Of a stretch of DNA of 64,000 bases, positions 30,770-42,934 are shown in pieces. The translations under genes were made by a program, and so were the position numbers. This DNA comes from Cristatella mucedo (taxonomy: Eukaryota > Bryozoa > Phylactolaemata > Cristatellidae). Under the pieces are notes generated by a model. It had not been told where the DNA came from. It did not search any database and was given only the letters and a program-made list of their open reading frames with translations. Numbering within the stretch: position 1 is the stretch's first letter; each line of letters opens with the position of its first letter. The stretch lies in the NCBI GenBank assembly GCA_009760855.2, contig WPIO01000057.1, positions 62,001-126,000 of the forward strand. The letters run 5' to 3'.

Positions 30770-31857
30770 ATATTAAGTCCATATCCGCGATGTAGATGCA
30801 GTCTATTTAACAGCAGCGGACGGTTACAGGTGTTTAACAGCTGCCATGACGTGCACCAGCGGCCGTTTGGCCTAGCATTCACATCAGCTGTAATGCCAAT
30901 GCGTCGAGTCTCGAAAACTCACCGCCTTCTGTCTCAGGGCACCGGCCTTTCATGAGCCCTCGGCGATAAAGCGTCGCTCGTGACCATGCTCTGCAGTTGA
31001 ACGTTAAACTGCTGCGTCACGTAGCCTCAAATACCTCGAAAGTACTAGCTCGCTCTGACTCTTTACATTCGCAATGCACGTTCGGCAGCGAAATTGCGCC
31101 GCCAGACTCTGTCGCAAGTAGCACTTCTGTAGCGCCCTGCTGGCTTTGGCTGAATTTTAGCTCGAACAAGAGCTGTTCGGCCGCGGGCTAGAGCCCCTTT
31201 GTCCTGGAGCAGTGAGCCAGAGAGGAGCGTCAGTGCGGTTAGAGAGGAAGCGCTTAGGAGCAGGCCAGGAAGCTCTGAGACGAGCGGCGGCGATTCGGCC
31301 TTTAGAATTGGTCCGATACTCGCGGAAGCTGCTGATAGATGTTGGCTGGCCTGTCAACCCCCGCCTTCCCTCTTTCCAAGAAAGAATCTTCTGGAACCCA
31401 TTCGCCATTCAAGCTGGACGGAGGTGCCCTTCCAGTGGCCTGGGGACGGTAGTAATTCCTTTCCGTAATGGGCCAAGGTGTCCGGGCCCAATACCACTAA
31501 GCTCTTGCCCCATTGTTTCAGCTAGGTATTTAACAGTCGAGCGACGCTCGCTCTTGGCCTGGTGTCTTTTTGTCTTTGGTCCGGCTTCGACGCCGTTGCA
31601 CTCGTTTCTCTGAAAGCGAGGGAGGAGGGCGGGCTGTTCGCCGGCGATTGATGGAACAAGACGAGACAGCGCTAGGAGGATTCGGTGGAACCCCACCGAA
31701 TACAGTCGTATCGCGCCTGAGCTGACATTTTGTGTGTTCTTTCGTGTTTTGTGTTTCTTTTGTGTCGTGTGTGTGCGCGCTAGCACGTGGTCTCGGCATA
31801 GGGATTTGGCGGCGCGAGCTAGGCGTAATTGGCGTGTGTGGAGCTCTAGTTCACCGG
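30770..31857. other. GC-rich DNA, possible LTR 5' part; no gene supported
   Basis: Overlapping open frames on both strands at 31157-31800 come from GC-rich composition and show no domain. Confidence 0.4.
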
Positions 31858-32170
31858 GTAGGGTTTAGGCTCCGGGTCGCGCTTCAGTGTGGAGAAGTAT
31901 CTCCTCCGCAGGAGTGCTTGAGTTGGCGTGTGTGGAGTATTCCTGCCGCACTGTTGGAAACCGAGTTCTAGTTCTCCGTGTAGGGTTTAGACTCCGGTTC
32001 ACACTTCAGTGTGGAGAAGTATTCCCTCCGCTAGAGTGTTTAAGTTGGCGTGTTTGGGGTATTCCCTCGGCATAGGCAGGAACGGATTCCTAGTTTACCG
32101 GTTAGGGTTTAGGGTCCGGGTCGCGCTTAGTGTGGAGGAGTATTCCCTCCGCAAGAGTGTTAGTGTAGCT
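31858..32170 (+). repeat. ~122-bp tandem repeat, about three units
   Basis: Units start at TAGGGTTTAG near 31859, 31981 and 32103, each followed by CAGTGTGGAG-type and TCCCTCCGC-type blocks. Resembles promoter-bearing repeats of a retroelement LTR or 5' leader. Confidence 0.8.
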
Positions 32171-32670
32171 GAGAACGTGCGAGGAGTGTGGAGATAAAGC
32201 TGAACTAGACGCGCAGCGACTTTGTGCGCTTGCGAATAATATAATAATAATATAATAATATTGCACTTGATAAAGCGCCCTCAGAGAACTTAATCTCTTT
32301 CTAGGCGCTTTACATTTGCTGCAAAGTGATACGCAATAGAATAGTAAGTAAAATCATGCTTGAAAAACAAACAAAATGAATAACATGGTTAGGGGTTACA
32401 TGCACTGGGTCAGCATGCAAATGTGGTTAATAAAGTTCAGTAAAATCCCCAATTTGTGTGTCTTGCTTCCAATTCACGCCGCGGACTCACAACCCCCTTT
32501 AGTAACGGTAGGCAGGTCAGCGCCAGAAACGCTCGTTTCGTGGCGGCCAGCTTATTGCGCGTAGGCGTGCACCGAACGGCATTAGGCGATAGGCTACGCC
32601 GCTAGGTAAGCGGCAGGTCAAGCTTACCCCGCCGAGCCTTCGGCGTTACACTTCTACGTTTTTGGGATAG
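32171..32670 (+). repeat. Putative LTR/leader of a retroelement, copy 1 (interrupted)
   Basis: Sequence from GTGCGCTTGCGAATA (~32226) through CTAACGGTAGGCAGG-like and AGCGCCA blocks (~32510-32540) recurs at 36680-36990. LINE A at 32240-32440 interrupts it. An ATAAAG poly(A)-like word follows. LTR identity is inferred, not shown. Confidence 0.45.
32240..32440 (-). mobile_element. LINE family A 3' end
   Basis: ATA-rich tract, best-preserved terminal hairpin (AAAGCGCC 32272-32279 with GGCGCTTT 32304-32311; AGAGA with TCTCT inside), then 3' untranslated region. Inserted in the GC-rich repeat. Confidence 0.9.
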
Positions 32671-33015
32671 ACATGGACTTCAGAAAGAAGTAAATGCGAC
32701 CGTGCCTTGCAAAGCTGAATATTTCAATACTTGTACAAGCTTCTGCCTGTACCTACAGAAAGTTGTGCTTGGTCATGCTCGATCGCCCTATGCTGCTTTC
32801 TGAAGAACTTTTAGCTAGCAGAACTCTTTCGCAGTGTTTCCCTCAAAGAATATTCAGGACATAAGTCACAGCAAAGTCCGCCTAGTCGCTTAACCGTTTT
32901 AACAAGATGTTTCCTCGCACTTAGACCATGTATCGTGTTATCGACCACTCGGCTGTCACTGTCACAAGGATACGAACGCCGATGGGACTTGTACAAAACG
33001 AGGGAAAGATGATAC
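32670..33015. other. No gene recognised
   Basis: Short frames only. Confidence 0.4.
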
Positions 33016-33297
33016 CAATGAAACTAAAAACGCCTCTATTTATGACAACATTTAGTGGATCCCAGCAATTTGTCCTCTATGTGCTTATGCGTGCTGTCAC
33101 TGTGCATGCTGCCACTAACCATACTTGCATGCTGACCCTGTGCATATCTCCCCTAACCATGTTATTCTTGTTGTTTATTGAGCACATTATCACTAATCAT
33201 TTGATCGTGCTTCCATTTGCCGCAAATGTAAAGTGCGTAGAAAGAGATTGAGTTGTCCTAGGGCGCTATATCATATTATTATTATTATTATTATTAC
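33015..33297 (+). mobile_element. LINE family A 3' end
   Basis: 3' untranslated region, terminal hairpin and (ATT)n tail. Confidence 0.85.
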
Positions 33298-33299
33298 TT

Positions 33300-34770
33300 A
33301 GATTGCTAGTTAGAGAAATCCCTATACATTTGCAGCAGCATAGGCCGAGACCCTAACTCCCCCTTGTCTTACGCCCTCAATTTGGACACGATGCACTGGA
33401 ACTTACGATCGAATGATTTTCACGAGAGGCTAGCTAATAGTACTCTGTGAAAACGTCTGTTAATATGTGTGAGGCCTGCAAAAGATGTTCGGCATGGCTA
33501 CAATTCCTGTGCAACAGGCTGGAAGCCATCTAGTATCCCTATTAACCACCATCGCGTCAATGCGTATCAGCACGTCGACACGCAGACTGCGAATCGTAAT
33601 CACTTTCTAGACACTTGCAATAATACTTATAACGAACAACAAACAATCTGCATCATGCCAGTCTGTCGTAAACTTGCTAAATCATTTGAATACCGAGGAA
33701 GAATTGTAATTCGTGGTGGCACAGGGACCATTTCGAGAGGTCGTACGTCGGTTCTGATGAACTCTGTCTATGCAAGTCGATTGAATTGGTCTCGATGGCA
33801 GCCATTGGGATAGTCTGTACATACATGTTGGTCAGCCGTGGCGACTGACCTTCCACTCGGCTGGGCCCTACAGGGCAAAAGCCACTCTATACGGTGCGGG
33901 CCTCCAGTTTAGGTAAGAGCGCCACGCCTACAGCCTGCATGAGAGAGCAACAGGCTGGCCACGATACCTGCCGAAGACAGACCGAGCTAAGCTCGACGAG
34001 GTGGTAGCGTTCTATGGGTTCGTGGACTTCCTTCAGGATTGCACTGAAGGTACCGCCCCCCCCCCCCGACCGTCATGAGAGTGGCACGGTGCTCGACGAT
34101 CGAAGCGGTAAGCAGGCAGGGTGTACTGATGACGATCAATGTGACGTAGAAGCCGGGACGTGCTCTGGATGATCGATGTGACACAAGGGGGGGGAGGCAG
34201 CAGGGTAAGGGCAGCAATCCAGTGGGCGAGAGCTGCGAAGGGAGTAGGGCTATCCCCTGTTCTGTGCCCAGTGTAGCGGCAGTGTCGATCGTCGGCGAAA
34301 GCTCTGAGCTGCATGCGGCGGCGGCGGCGGCGATAGCTAAACTTCGCCCACTATACCCGCCAGCCCCTGCGTCCGTTCAGGCGCGCCTGCAAGCAGACGC
34401 CGGTACTTCGGTCTGCCCGACGCTGCTGAGTTATGCCAGACAAACGGTTGTGGCAGATCTAATGGGACCGGCAGACCGACGGGGTCGGTCGGCGCTGCCG
34501 AGTGCAGGACTCGAGAGATGACAGATAAACCGCGTTATCGATGCAGTACCACTCGCGGCATGACAGCCCGCCTCGTCGGGCGGCCTGGCTGCGGCTGCGC
34601 TAATGCCGGCGGGGCTCGCTTTCGGCTGGCGACGGCCGGACAGGCACCAAGAGGCTACAATTCCGGTCTTGCCAAAACTGACCGAAGAATGCTGGATGTC
34701 CGAGTGCCACCCGAAGGTTTTTTGCCGCCAGGCAATAGCGTAGCGTTGCACGTCACGTCGGCCTCCTCCC
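33300..34770. other. GC-rich DNA without recognised gene
   Basis: Includes a C-run near 34061. Open frames overlap on both strands with no motif. Confidence 0.4.
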
Positions 34771-34774
34771 AAAG

Positions 34775-34925
34775 CCTACGTCACGCCCAATCGCTTAGGT
34801 CATTGCTCTTCCTGACCTCTGTCGCAAAGTCGTGGGTTCGAATCCTGCGGTGGGTGGCTCTGTATTGCTGCTGCGAGTGGTGGTGATAGCCTTTGGTGTT
34901 CTTATATAAGTTGATTTAACAGCCT
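34775..34925 (+). mobile_element. SINE family 1 (tRNA-derived), copy 2
   Basis: B box GGTTCGAATCC (34835-34845), then GCGAGTGGTGGTGATAGCC as in copy 1. Its 3' end runs into the TA tract. Confidence 0.8.
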
Positions 34926-34957
34926 CATGTCATATAGCGGCAGAAGAACATCAAAGG

Positions 34958-35240
<283 letters not shown>

Positions 35241-35297
35241 AAGCTTACCGACCATGCCAACGGCCGCTGGATTCTGTCTGTGCACAAAGCCTCTTCG

Positions 35298-35450
35298 CTG
35301 TGATGGCACATTAGGTAAGGCTTTTCACGACCTTCATCCCGAGGTCGTGGGTTTGAATCCTGCAATTGCGGTCTTTTATAGACGTTTCGCCAAAGCAGCG
35401 TAAGGGCTCTTCTGTCTCTATACAAAAGAGGCTGTTAAATCAACTAGTAT
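35298..35450 (+). mobile_element. SINE family 1 (tRNA-derived), copy 3
   Basis: A box TGGCACATTAGG (35304-35315), B box GGTTTGAATCC (35350-35360), tail CAAAAGAGGCTGTTAAATCA as in copy 1. Confidence 0.85.
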
Positions 35451-35561
35451 TTTTTTCATTTTTCAGTCATTTATCAACTAGTAGTTGTATCAACTAGCAT
35501 AATACTAGTCGATAAAAATACTAGTTGATAATTGACTGAAAAATGAAAACTACTAGTTGAA
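35441..35561. repeat. Long inverted repeat at the SINE 3' end
   Basis: Left arm (35441-35488) with CATTTTTCAGTCA and ATCAACTAGTAG; right arm (~35500-35561) is its reverse complement with TGACTGAAAAATG. Could form a ~50-bp stem. Confidence 0.85.
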
Positions 35562-36560
35562 GACAGATCGGTAAGACAGGTTGGTAAGCTAATTAAGCTC
35601 CACGTAGGCGGAGTCTGAGAATGTTCTTTCTATGAGCGAGGAAAGATTAGCAGGAATGGCAATAACTAGACTATGTTCTATGGACCGACACACCCTATAT
35701 GCGTAATGAACAAGGCGCTTCGATTGCAATAACCAATAAAGCAAGGCGATCAGCTATCAATGCTGAATATTACCAGCAATGTTACAACTGTTGCTGTTCT
35801 CGTTCTTATTACAAATTACATCCTATTCCTGCGTTAAACTCCGGGAAAACTCCAGCGTTGATACAGATGAATTATATTTGGAGGGCCGACATAAGTGCCC
35901 GCTGGCCGCCGAGTGCCTGAGGCCGTTCGATTGTTCATTTTGCATGGGCTATTATTCTCATGAGTTAGTACTTGCTCTTGTAGGAGATTATCGAGCAACT
36001 TAAAAGCTCGAATCTGCACGTACGTTAAAGGAACTCATGCTAAAGAAATAAATAAGATATTATTCATTTCTATAACACCCAATGGGAACTATATCTCTAT
36101 TCAGGCGCTTCACATATGCCACGATGCTCGCGCCCACGACGTCGGCCATCAAATTCATTCATTTTCCTTGGTCGGGGCGAGCACAAATCGCTTTGCGAAT
36201 TACTTATATTCAAATTATTGTGAATAGCCCCAAAAAATTGAACATTAAAGAGTAACAATTTAAATATACTTTAACTCAACTAAAGATCTGCGACCTACCT
36301 ACACTACCGCCATCACAATCTAGCTGATTTAGAGTGCTAATGTTTCACTTCTTCAACTTGCGGCCGTATGCGGCTCATGCGATGGCCCTGTTATGGCCCT
36401 TTGATATCTGCTTCCTGACCAGCCACAAAGTTATATATTGCATCACCTTACATTCTCTCTCCGAGGGGAGCTGAGCTTGGAACGTTTTCTGGGTTTAAGA
36501 AGCGGGTCTTCGCTAGAGCAGCTTTCGAGGTACCTGGGCTTTGTGCTGAGCCACCGCCAG
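35562..36560. other. Mostly no recognised gene
   Basis: Apart from the SINE-2 fragment near 36075-36200, only short frames. Confidence 0.4.
36075..36200 (-). mobile_element. SINE family 2 fragment (LINE A-like tail)
   Basis: ATCTCTATTCAGGCGCTTCACATATGC tail followed by CGCCCACGACGTCGGCCATC (degenerate tRNA-like half, minus orientation). Related to the two copies near 46300-46620. Confidence 0.5.
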
Positions 36561-36990
36561 GCTAAGCCGGCGCTACTAGTTATTTCTTTGTAGGTTGAGC
36601 ATGGTGCATGGGGCGAAGTCTGTTCGTCTGTCTTGGAGGGCGTTTGAAAGGAGTGCGGGGACAGCATTGAACACGACTCCCAGCGATATTGTGCGCTTGC
36701 GAATGAATTTCAGAAAAAATCCTTCAATTTCGCCTGCTATCTCGGTCAAGTTCAAGCCAACCCGAGGAACTCTCAACGCCCAACTAACGGTAGGCAGGGT
36801 AGCGCCAAAAATGCTCTAGGGGAGGCGACGTGCTTAGATCGCGGTTCGGGCAGCGAGCAGTTGGCTGAGTTCGCTTCGAGAAACGCCGCTTGGCAAGGTA
36901 GTACGCCAATTGGCAAGCGATGCCGGGGGAGGGGTGGAGGGTAGTCTGCTCTGCTGAGCGTTGAGCTTTACAAAATTATGGGGACAGCTC
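36560..36990 (+). repeat. Putative LTR/leader, copy 2
   Basis: Diverged relative of 32200-32670: GTGCGCTTGCGAAT, AATTTCAGAAAAAATCC and CTAACGGTAGGCAGGGTAGC in the same order, without the LINE insertion. Confidence 0.55.
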
Positions 36991-37199
36991 CTTGCCGTCG
37001 CTCCGAACCCTCATGTCAGCGTACGATGCCTCGTGACGGCGCCAGATTGACCAGGCAGTCGATGCCGGCTCGCACTGGCTAGACGTTGCCAACCCTGCTT
37101 CTCTAGGCCGCTGCTTACCTGGCGGCCAGGCGGCTCTATCGGTCAATTTGCCTGTAGATTAATGATCTCTCAATGCCGTTTACGCGGAAGCAGGCAGAA

Positions 37200-38300
37200 C
37201 ACCGAAGCTGGCTTACAAAGACGTGTATTCTGGAAGGCACCTACAGCGCTCCCGAAACGCAGCCGTTCTCCCTTCTGCCGGCTTTCAAACTTCCCTCCAC
37301 TCCCTCTCAGCCGCAGCTCACCCCCACGGGTTAGCCAGGGGTGCAACGATTTACCGCAGTCCACCAAAGTTTACCGAAATCCGCTCTAATTAGGCTAACA
37401 TCGATCAGACATTAGCGTTGCCGAGCTCAGATTTTGAACTGATATTGTAGTACACGTTCAATTGCATCTATTCACCAAATTCCATGTCGCTGGAAATGAG
37501 CTCTGACGCCGGACGCCTGTACCGCAATCCCTCCCCGAAATCCATTTTGGCTCACCTCGAATCCCCAAAAATCAGCAGCTCACAGCTCCAAAAATTTTAG
37601 AATGTCAAACTACGCTACACTTTCAATGTACCCAGAAAATTTCGCGAGATTCCACTCGTGCGCTTTCGCGAAGTCAACTGAGATGCCATTGCAGCGGCCC
37701 AGGCCAATACAGCAATCCGCCGAAATGCACTGCCTTCCGTAGCGAACCGAAAGAAATCCTATTCAAAAAGCTCCTTTTGCATTGCCCACAAGCGACAGCG
37801 CACTATGCGACAATTGCACTTGAAAAAATTTAACTTGCATCGAAACAGCCGTCGTTCTTGTCCGTGAGCTGCAATCGACTGCCGTAGCCCCCCCCCCCGA
37901 AGCCAATACCGAAATCCACTTCAATCCACCGCAAAAGATTGCAATAGATGGCGCCGAGCTTCAGCATTTACTGCATCTTAAAGTGCACCATGCTGCGTGC
38001 GCAACCACGTAAAATGAATGAAAAATCGTGCATCCTCGAACTGTGGCAATTCGCAGCAATAGCCAGAACCTATCTGGAAAACTACCGAAATCCACTCTAT
38101 TCGACTGCCAATCATCTTCAACCGTCGTCGCGAAGCTCTAATAGAAATTGCATATAAGGCTAAACTCAGTTCAAAGTGCGCCCACAAACGTTCGCTCCAT
38201 TGTGCACAAGCGTTCTCATGCCATGCACTACAATCGGCTGCAACGGCCCGATCCCATATAGCAATCCAACTGAATCCTCATAAATTCACTGCAATCCGCC
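37200..38300. repeat. Degenerate ~180-bp satellite, about six units
   Basis: The word ACCGAAATCCACTC, with variants, recurs near 37376, 37535, 37715, 37908, 38086 and 38270. Other shared words (CAATCGACTGC, GGCCCAGGCCAATA) keep the same spacing. Strongly diverged. Confidence 0.65.
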
Positions 38301-38539
38301 GCACAGCGACCAGAACACGTACTCAAGCAGCTCTAGTCATGATTGCACGCTGCTATACTCTTCTGATATTTTGTAAATCGCAAACCTTCAGTGTGACGTA
38401 ATGGTGTTTATTTTAGCTTTGCACAGCCAAAGTGTCGTCGATTTTCGAAGGATTGCAGAAGATTGCTGCATTGGCAAAGGCCATTACCGTTAATTGTAAG
38501 GTTAGCTCCTTACTTGATGATCACTGTGATGATCTAGCT

Positions 38540-39870
38540 GATCGCTTCTCTAGATTCTTCTCGAGACCCTTGAGACTCCACAGGTGACCCATCCCGTGTG
38601 TGAGACTTGACCTCACACGACACGTATTGAACATGATCAGATAAGTACTATTTAAATCATGCCAGTGCTTTGTCTGCCAGACCGACCGTTGCTCGAAATC
38701 GTTCAAGTAGGACATCGTTATTAATATTGCTGAAGACAGTTTATAGTCTAGCAGAGCAAGGACAGGGTCATGCCAATCGTCGTTACCGCATAGAATGTCA
38801 CTGTTAATACGGAGAGCAGTTTCAGTTGAGTGCTGCCTCTTGAACACCAATTGAAATGTTTCTGACATTTCATTCTTTTCAATACGTGCAACCAGCTGCT
38901 TAGTGACAATTTTTCAAGAATCTTTGACGAGAAAGGAAGAAGGGAAACTGGGCGATAGTTTGCAAGGACCTCTGTATCTAATCCAGACTTTTTGAGTATC
39001 GGTCTAATGATTGCCGATTTGAAGGACTTAGGTACCAACCCTTTTTCCAAAGAAGCATTAAAAATCTCGGTTATGGCAGGGCTAACTTGATCTGCCATTG
39101 AAGACCACTGAGACGACGGTATGGGGGTCTTCAGGAGAGGAGCTTTTTTTTACTAGACCTTAAAAAGATTGCCACATCGCATTCAGAAACCTCGAAAACC
39201 CTTTAAGGAAGGTCACAGGTTGTGATTCCACAATTGCTTTGCTCGGAAGGGGCTTTATGGAAGCACGAATGTGCGAAATTTTTTCGGTAAAGGCTAAACA
39301 CTTTTCGACTGAGCCGTGAATATCCGGGGAGTCAGAGCTCTCAGCATTGGCCAGTTTGCTTTGGGTCTGACTGGCAGGAATTCAGTTTTTGAGTGAAAAA
39401 AGAAGCCCTGGCTTTTAAAACTTCTGGGTATAAACTCGAAGGAAGCCTTTGAAATTGATTAGATCTGCATCAGACAACGATTTTTTTAAAACGACGTTCA
39501 AACCTATACTTAACACGGCGCATCTTGCGAAGTTTTTTTGTAAATTGAAAGGAATTTGCACAACTCTGTGCACGGATAGAATAAACGGCGAGAGCATGCT
39601 TGTTAAGACCAAAACCTAAGTGCCATGTTCATTGCATCTGTGAGGGTATCGAGGCTGTCGGTCAAGTCTGGGTGCAAATCAAGAAAACCTGCATCACATT
39701 CAGATTTAAGAAATGTGTATGTCAATGCTTTTAAAGTTACGTCACTGGACATGTTTGACTCTGTACATACAAGGGAGCAGGAACAGGAAACGAGACCGAA
39801 CAATGATCCGAGGTCAGTGGGCACATCACAAGGTCAGTGGGGAAGACATCCTTAGTGATCACGAGATCTA
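38540..39870 (-). mobile_element. LINE family B, inverted 5' segment of a twin-primed copy
   Basis: Minus-strand RT and pre-RT sequence (YRPVSLLPFSSKILEK in 38748-39098), broken by frameshifts. The sequence after the VPQGS region is missing. It abuts a plus-strand 3' segment head to head. Confidence 0.85.
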
Positions 39871-39874
39871 GAAT

Positions 39875-40410
39875 ATGGCCACCAACGTTCCTTTGCTAAA
39901 TAAGCTGGGATGGCTAACGGTTGATCAATGGATACAGAGCAACATTCTTACCCTGACCCACAAGTCCCGTCACGGCTTGGTTCCTCCATACCTAGCTGAA
40001 CTGCTGCACCAGTTTCAGACTCCTCGTGCCTTCAGGTCCTATACAGACAATGAATTAGCTGTTCCATTCCTCCACTTAAAGACCGTTGGCGACAGAAGCT
40101 TTAGCTCTGCAGGTCCTAGACTGTGGAATAGCTTCCACGACTGTTACGTAACGTCAATTGCTCTCCTGCTGCCGACTATGGCTCATCCTTTTCAGCTGTC
40201 CACAGCTGCTACTTCCATGCTACTCACTAGCTAAACTGCTCTCCTGACTCTGCTATGCTTCCCACTTTCTCCTTGCTGCATGAGATGTCTTTTGGCTACC
40301 GAATGCATACCGAAAGCCGCTTAGGCTGTGAGTGAGCTATACAAAAATCTCCAGCAAAATAGCCACATAGTCTTTGTGGAGTTAAAGGCGGAGATACGTT
40401 AAATAATGCT
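39875..40410 (+). mobile_element. LINE family B, 3' segment of the same copy
   Basis: C-terminal ORF2 (ILTLTHKSRHGLVPPYLAEL, VGDRSFSSAGPRLWNS) and 3' untranslated region ending AGTTAAAGGCGGAGATAC. Confidence 0.85.
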
Positions 40411-41592
40411 GCACAGTGAGCTGCTGCTTCGTGGCAAGCTATGGCACAATGCAGCAGCTCAATGACCTAATACTACATTGTGCTTAAGCTGCCCTAAGTG
40501 GGGCGCTGCTCCCCTGCTCTGAGCTCCACCACTCCCACCCGATGAGGCAGCAGCCCAAATTGCTTCGCATTCTTTTCAGCAGCTTACAGCAGCAGCTGCA
40601 TCTGAATGCAATACTTTGCAATAACTAATGCTGACATAAACTGGAATTGCTGGTGCTCAACATTAGATATGCATAGAACCTATGGAATCCAGTTTCTTTA
40701 ATGCCATTACGTAAGGGTACCACCGGTGTATTCATCCGGAAGGCAATCCAAACTTTGTTAGCAAACCATTTTTTTTAAATTGAGTGAATTCAAAAACATC
40801 TGCAATGCCAAAGGCATCTTATAGCTCGGCATACTTGAAAAGTCACTGACTATCTTGAGATCAACTCTGTCGTACTTTGCTTAAAGTGTTTTGGCGAACG
40901 TAAGCAGTGAGGCATGAGGTTTTGAGGTTTTCCAAGTAACTAGCAACTTGACATTAAGCAGTAAACTTCCGGTGGAGCCTGCGACTTCTTGTGCGTGTGC
41001 ACTCGGGGCTACCATTGCATCCTTTTGCATGGTGCTCATAGCTGCTGCTTGCTACACCAAGGTAGCCTTGCTGCCTTTTGTCAACCTTAATAGCAAATCT
41101 ATTAATCAAAGCTCAATTAACAGAACCTGGGAAGCATTCGCAAGCTCAGTGAAGCAGCTGAAGACTGGAACGTCTCAGGAGGCACCAACTCCATCGCTCT
41201 GTAACGCACTGAGGCTGCACAGTGCAGCTCGCCGCATGCCGAGCTGTACGTAAGAGCAGTGGAAGCACATTTCGCAGAAAACCTGGTTGCTCAAACGTCT
41301 CGTGAAGAAGGCACCAAACAAACAGGGAGGCAACTGATCGGCCGAGGCTGTAAAAAAATCGCTTCAGACTTTGCTGAAGCTGCTGCTGCTGCGGCGGCAC
41401 GATTCCCCAAAACTCTGCGTAACTGCTCAGCTCTGGCAGTGACCGACTGCTACAGTCGAGAGGCATTCTGCTGAGCAGCGAATTGCATACGCCGAAATGA
41501 TACTCCGACTAGCGCGATCGAGCACCGGTCGGCGGCCTCGGAGCGGTGGTCACTGCAGCAGCAGCAGTAGCCGCTGCTGCAGCTCTTGGCTC
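40410..41592. other. Downstream flank of the WDR37-type gene
   Basis: CAG/CTG-rich patches near 40430-40600 and 41380-41590. No gene supported. Presumably contains the 3' untranslated region on the minus strand. Confidence 0.4.
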
Positions 41593-41751
41593 TCACGACG
41601 ATCTCGGGTTCGCGCGCCAGCCGAGGATGCGCCCGTCGAAGCCGGCCGAGAGCAGATTGCAGGCCAGGCTGCGGCTGCTCGCTCCAGAGCCGCCCGGCGT
41701 CGACGGCCCGTCTTCGAGCCAGGCCGTCGAGCTGACCATTCGCGAGTGACC
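41593..41751 (-). CDS. WDR37: WDR37-type gene, last coding exon
   Basis: The acceptor TTTTTCGCGTCAG precedes 41751; 52 codons and a stop. Begins GHSRMVSSTAWLEDG and ends LLSAGFDGRILGWRA, matching the C-terminal WD repeat of WDR37 (GHRRMVCCSAWSED...CGFDRQAIGWNI) as I remember it. It starts in phase 0, which fits the previous exon. A Ser/Gly/Pro-rich insert lies between the two conserved blocks. The (+) open frame over it is a shadow. Confidence 0.88.
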   Translation of the reverse strand, partial: GHSRMVSSTAWLEDGPSTPGGSGASSRSLACNLLSAGFDGRILGWRANPRSS

Positions 41752-42719
41752 CTGACGCGAAAAAGAAGAGCGGATGTGCAAGAGAGCAGCGGGCGGGGCT
41801 CTTCCGGGCAGCTCTGAGGAAGGCTCTGAGCGATGAAGGCTAGGCGAGAGCTTCGCGCGGTGTCAAACGACGACCAGAGAAGCTTGCACTTGCCAAATAT
41901 TCAATTATCGCCTCGGGCACCTTCTACATGCAAAGAAATACCTCGGAGCGGTTGCACGAGGAAGTAAAAGTATGGCTTGCTTACCAAAGGCACGTGAGCG
42001 AACCTGCCAAATTCAACTGGCAGCACTTGCACGGACGCTGGTAGCATAGACACCGCCACACATTATCGAGCCAATACAAGTCATGTAAGACTTCGAAGCT
42101 TAAAAAACTTTGTACTCGTATTTATCAGGAAGCAAATATGGCGATTCAATACGGCAAAGTTCGCAGGCACTCCAGCCTCGAAGAGGGTACCATGGTAACT
42201 ATTACATGGCTTCATCAGCATGCCACCGTGCCACTTCAAAAGGACATGCATGCGTGTGCCACTTCTGCAAGCTGTCGAGGGGTAGTGGACTTGATGATTA
42301 AAACCACGTCTCTTTCACTATGTCCTTAGGAGAAAATGGCAATGTCACGTGATCCAAACTCGGTGAGGTGGATAACTTAATAAGCATCAGTAAAATGATA
42401 ACGCACGGTGCTTCCTTAGCAGATAATGAGAAAAAGATGATCGTGGTGCGTTCTGCACATCCTGAACAGGGTTGAATGTGACTGTGGCTGCACAGGCAAG
42501 ATGCACTAATTATATACTTTAGAGGTGATCGGGGTACTGTAGTGCTTATTACGAGACACTGGCAGCAGTGGCAAAGTGTATCTGCATTTTGAAATTATAT
42601 TTATGGCATAGAAATGCATGAGCAACTATAACGGCTTGGACAAAGCCTTGTCTCTTAATTATGTATGCACCATCTGCAGCCATTGGTATTTGCTTGCTTA
42701 TATAGATTTGTGTGTATAT

Positions 42720-42793
42720 ATATCTATATAAATGTGTGTGTGTGAGTATACATGTGTATGTGTGCAGGTTAGTGTGTGTGTGTGCCTGTGCGT

Positions 42794-42832
<39 letters not shown>

Positions 42833-42850
42833 CACGTGCACATGGGCATA
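42720..42850. repeat. GT-rich microsatellite
   Basis: Interrupted GTGTGTGTG and TATATA units. Confidence 0.9.
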
Positions 42851-42934
42851 TGTGCACTTAAATTGTACATGTATCCACTAAAAAATTGATGCAATTCTGT
42901 ACGGCTTACGTGAAGTGCTTAGAAAGACATACCG

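Noticed and set aside
31157-31800. GC-rich overlapping open frames as genes
   Set aside because: Open on both strands at once, no domain, no codon or splice evidence; more likely retroelement leader DNA.
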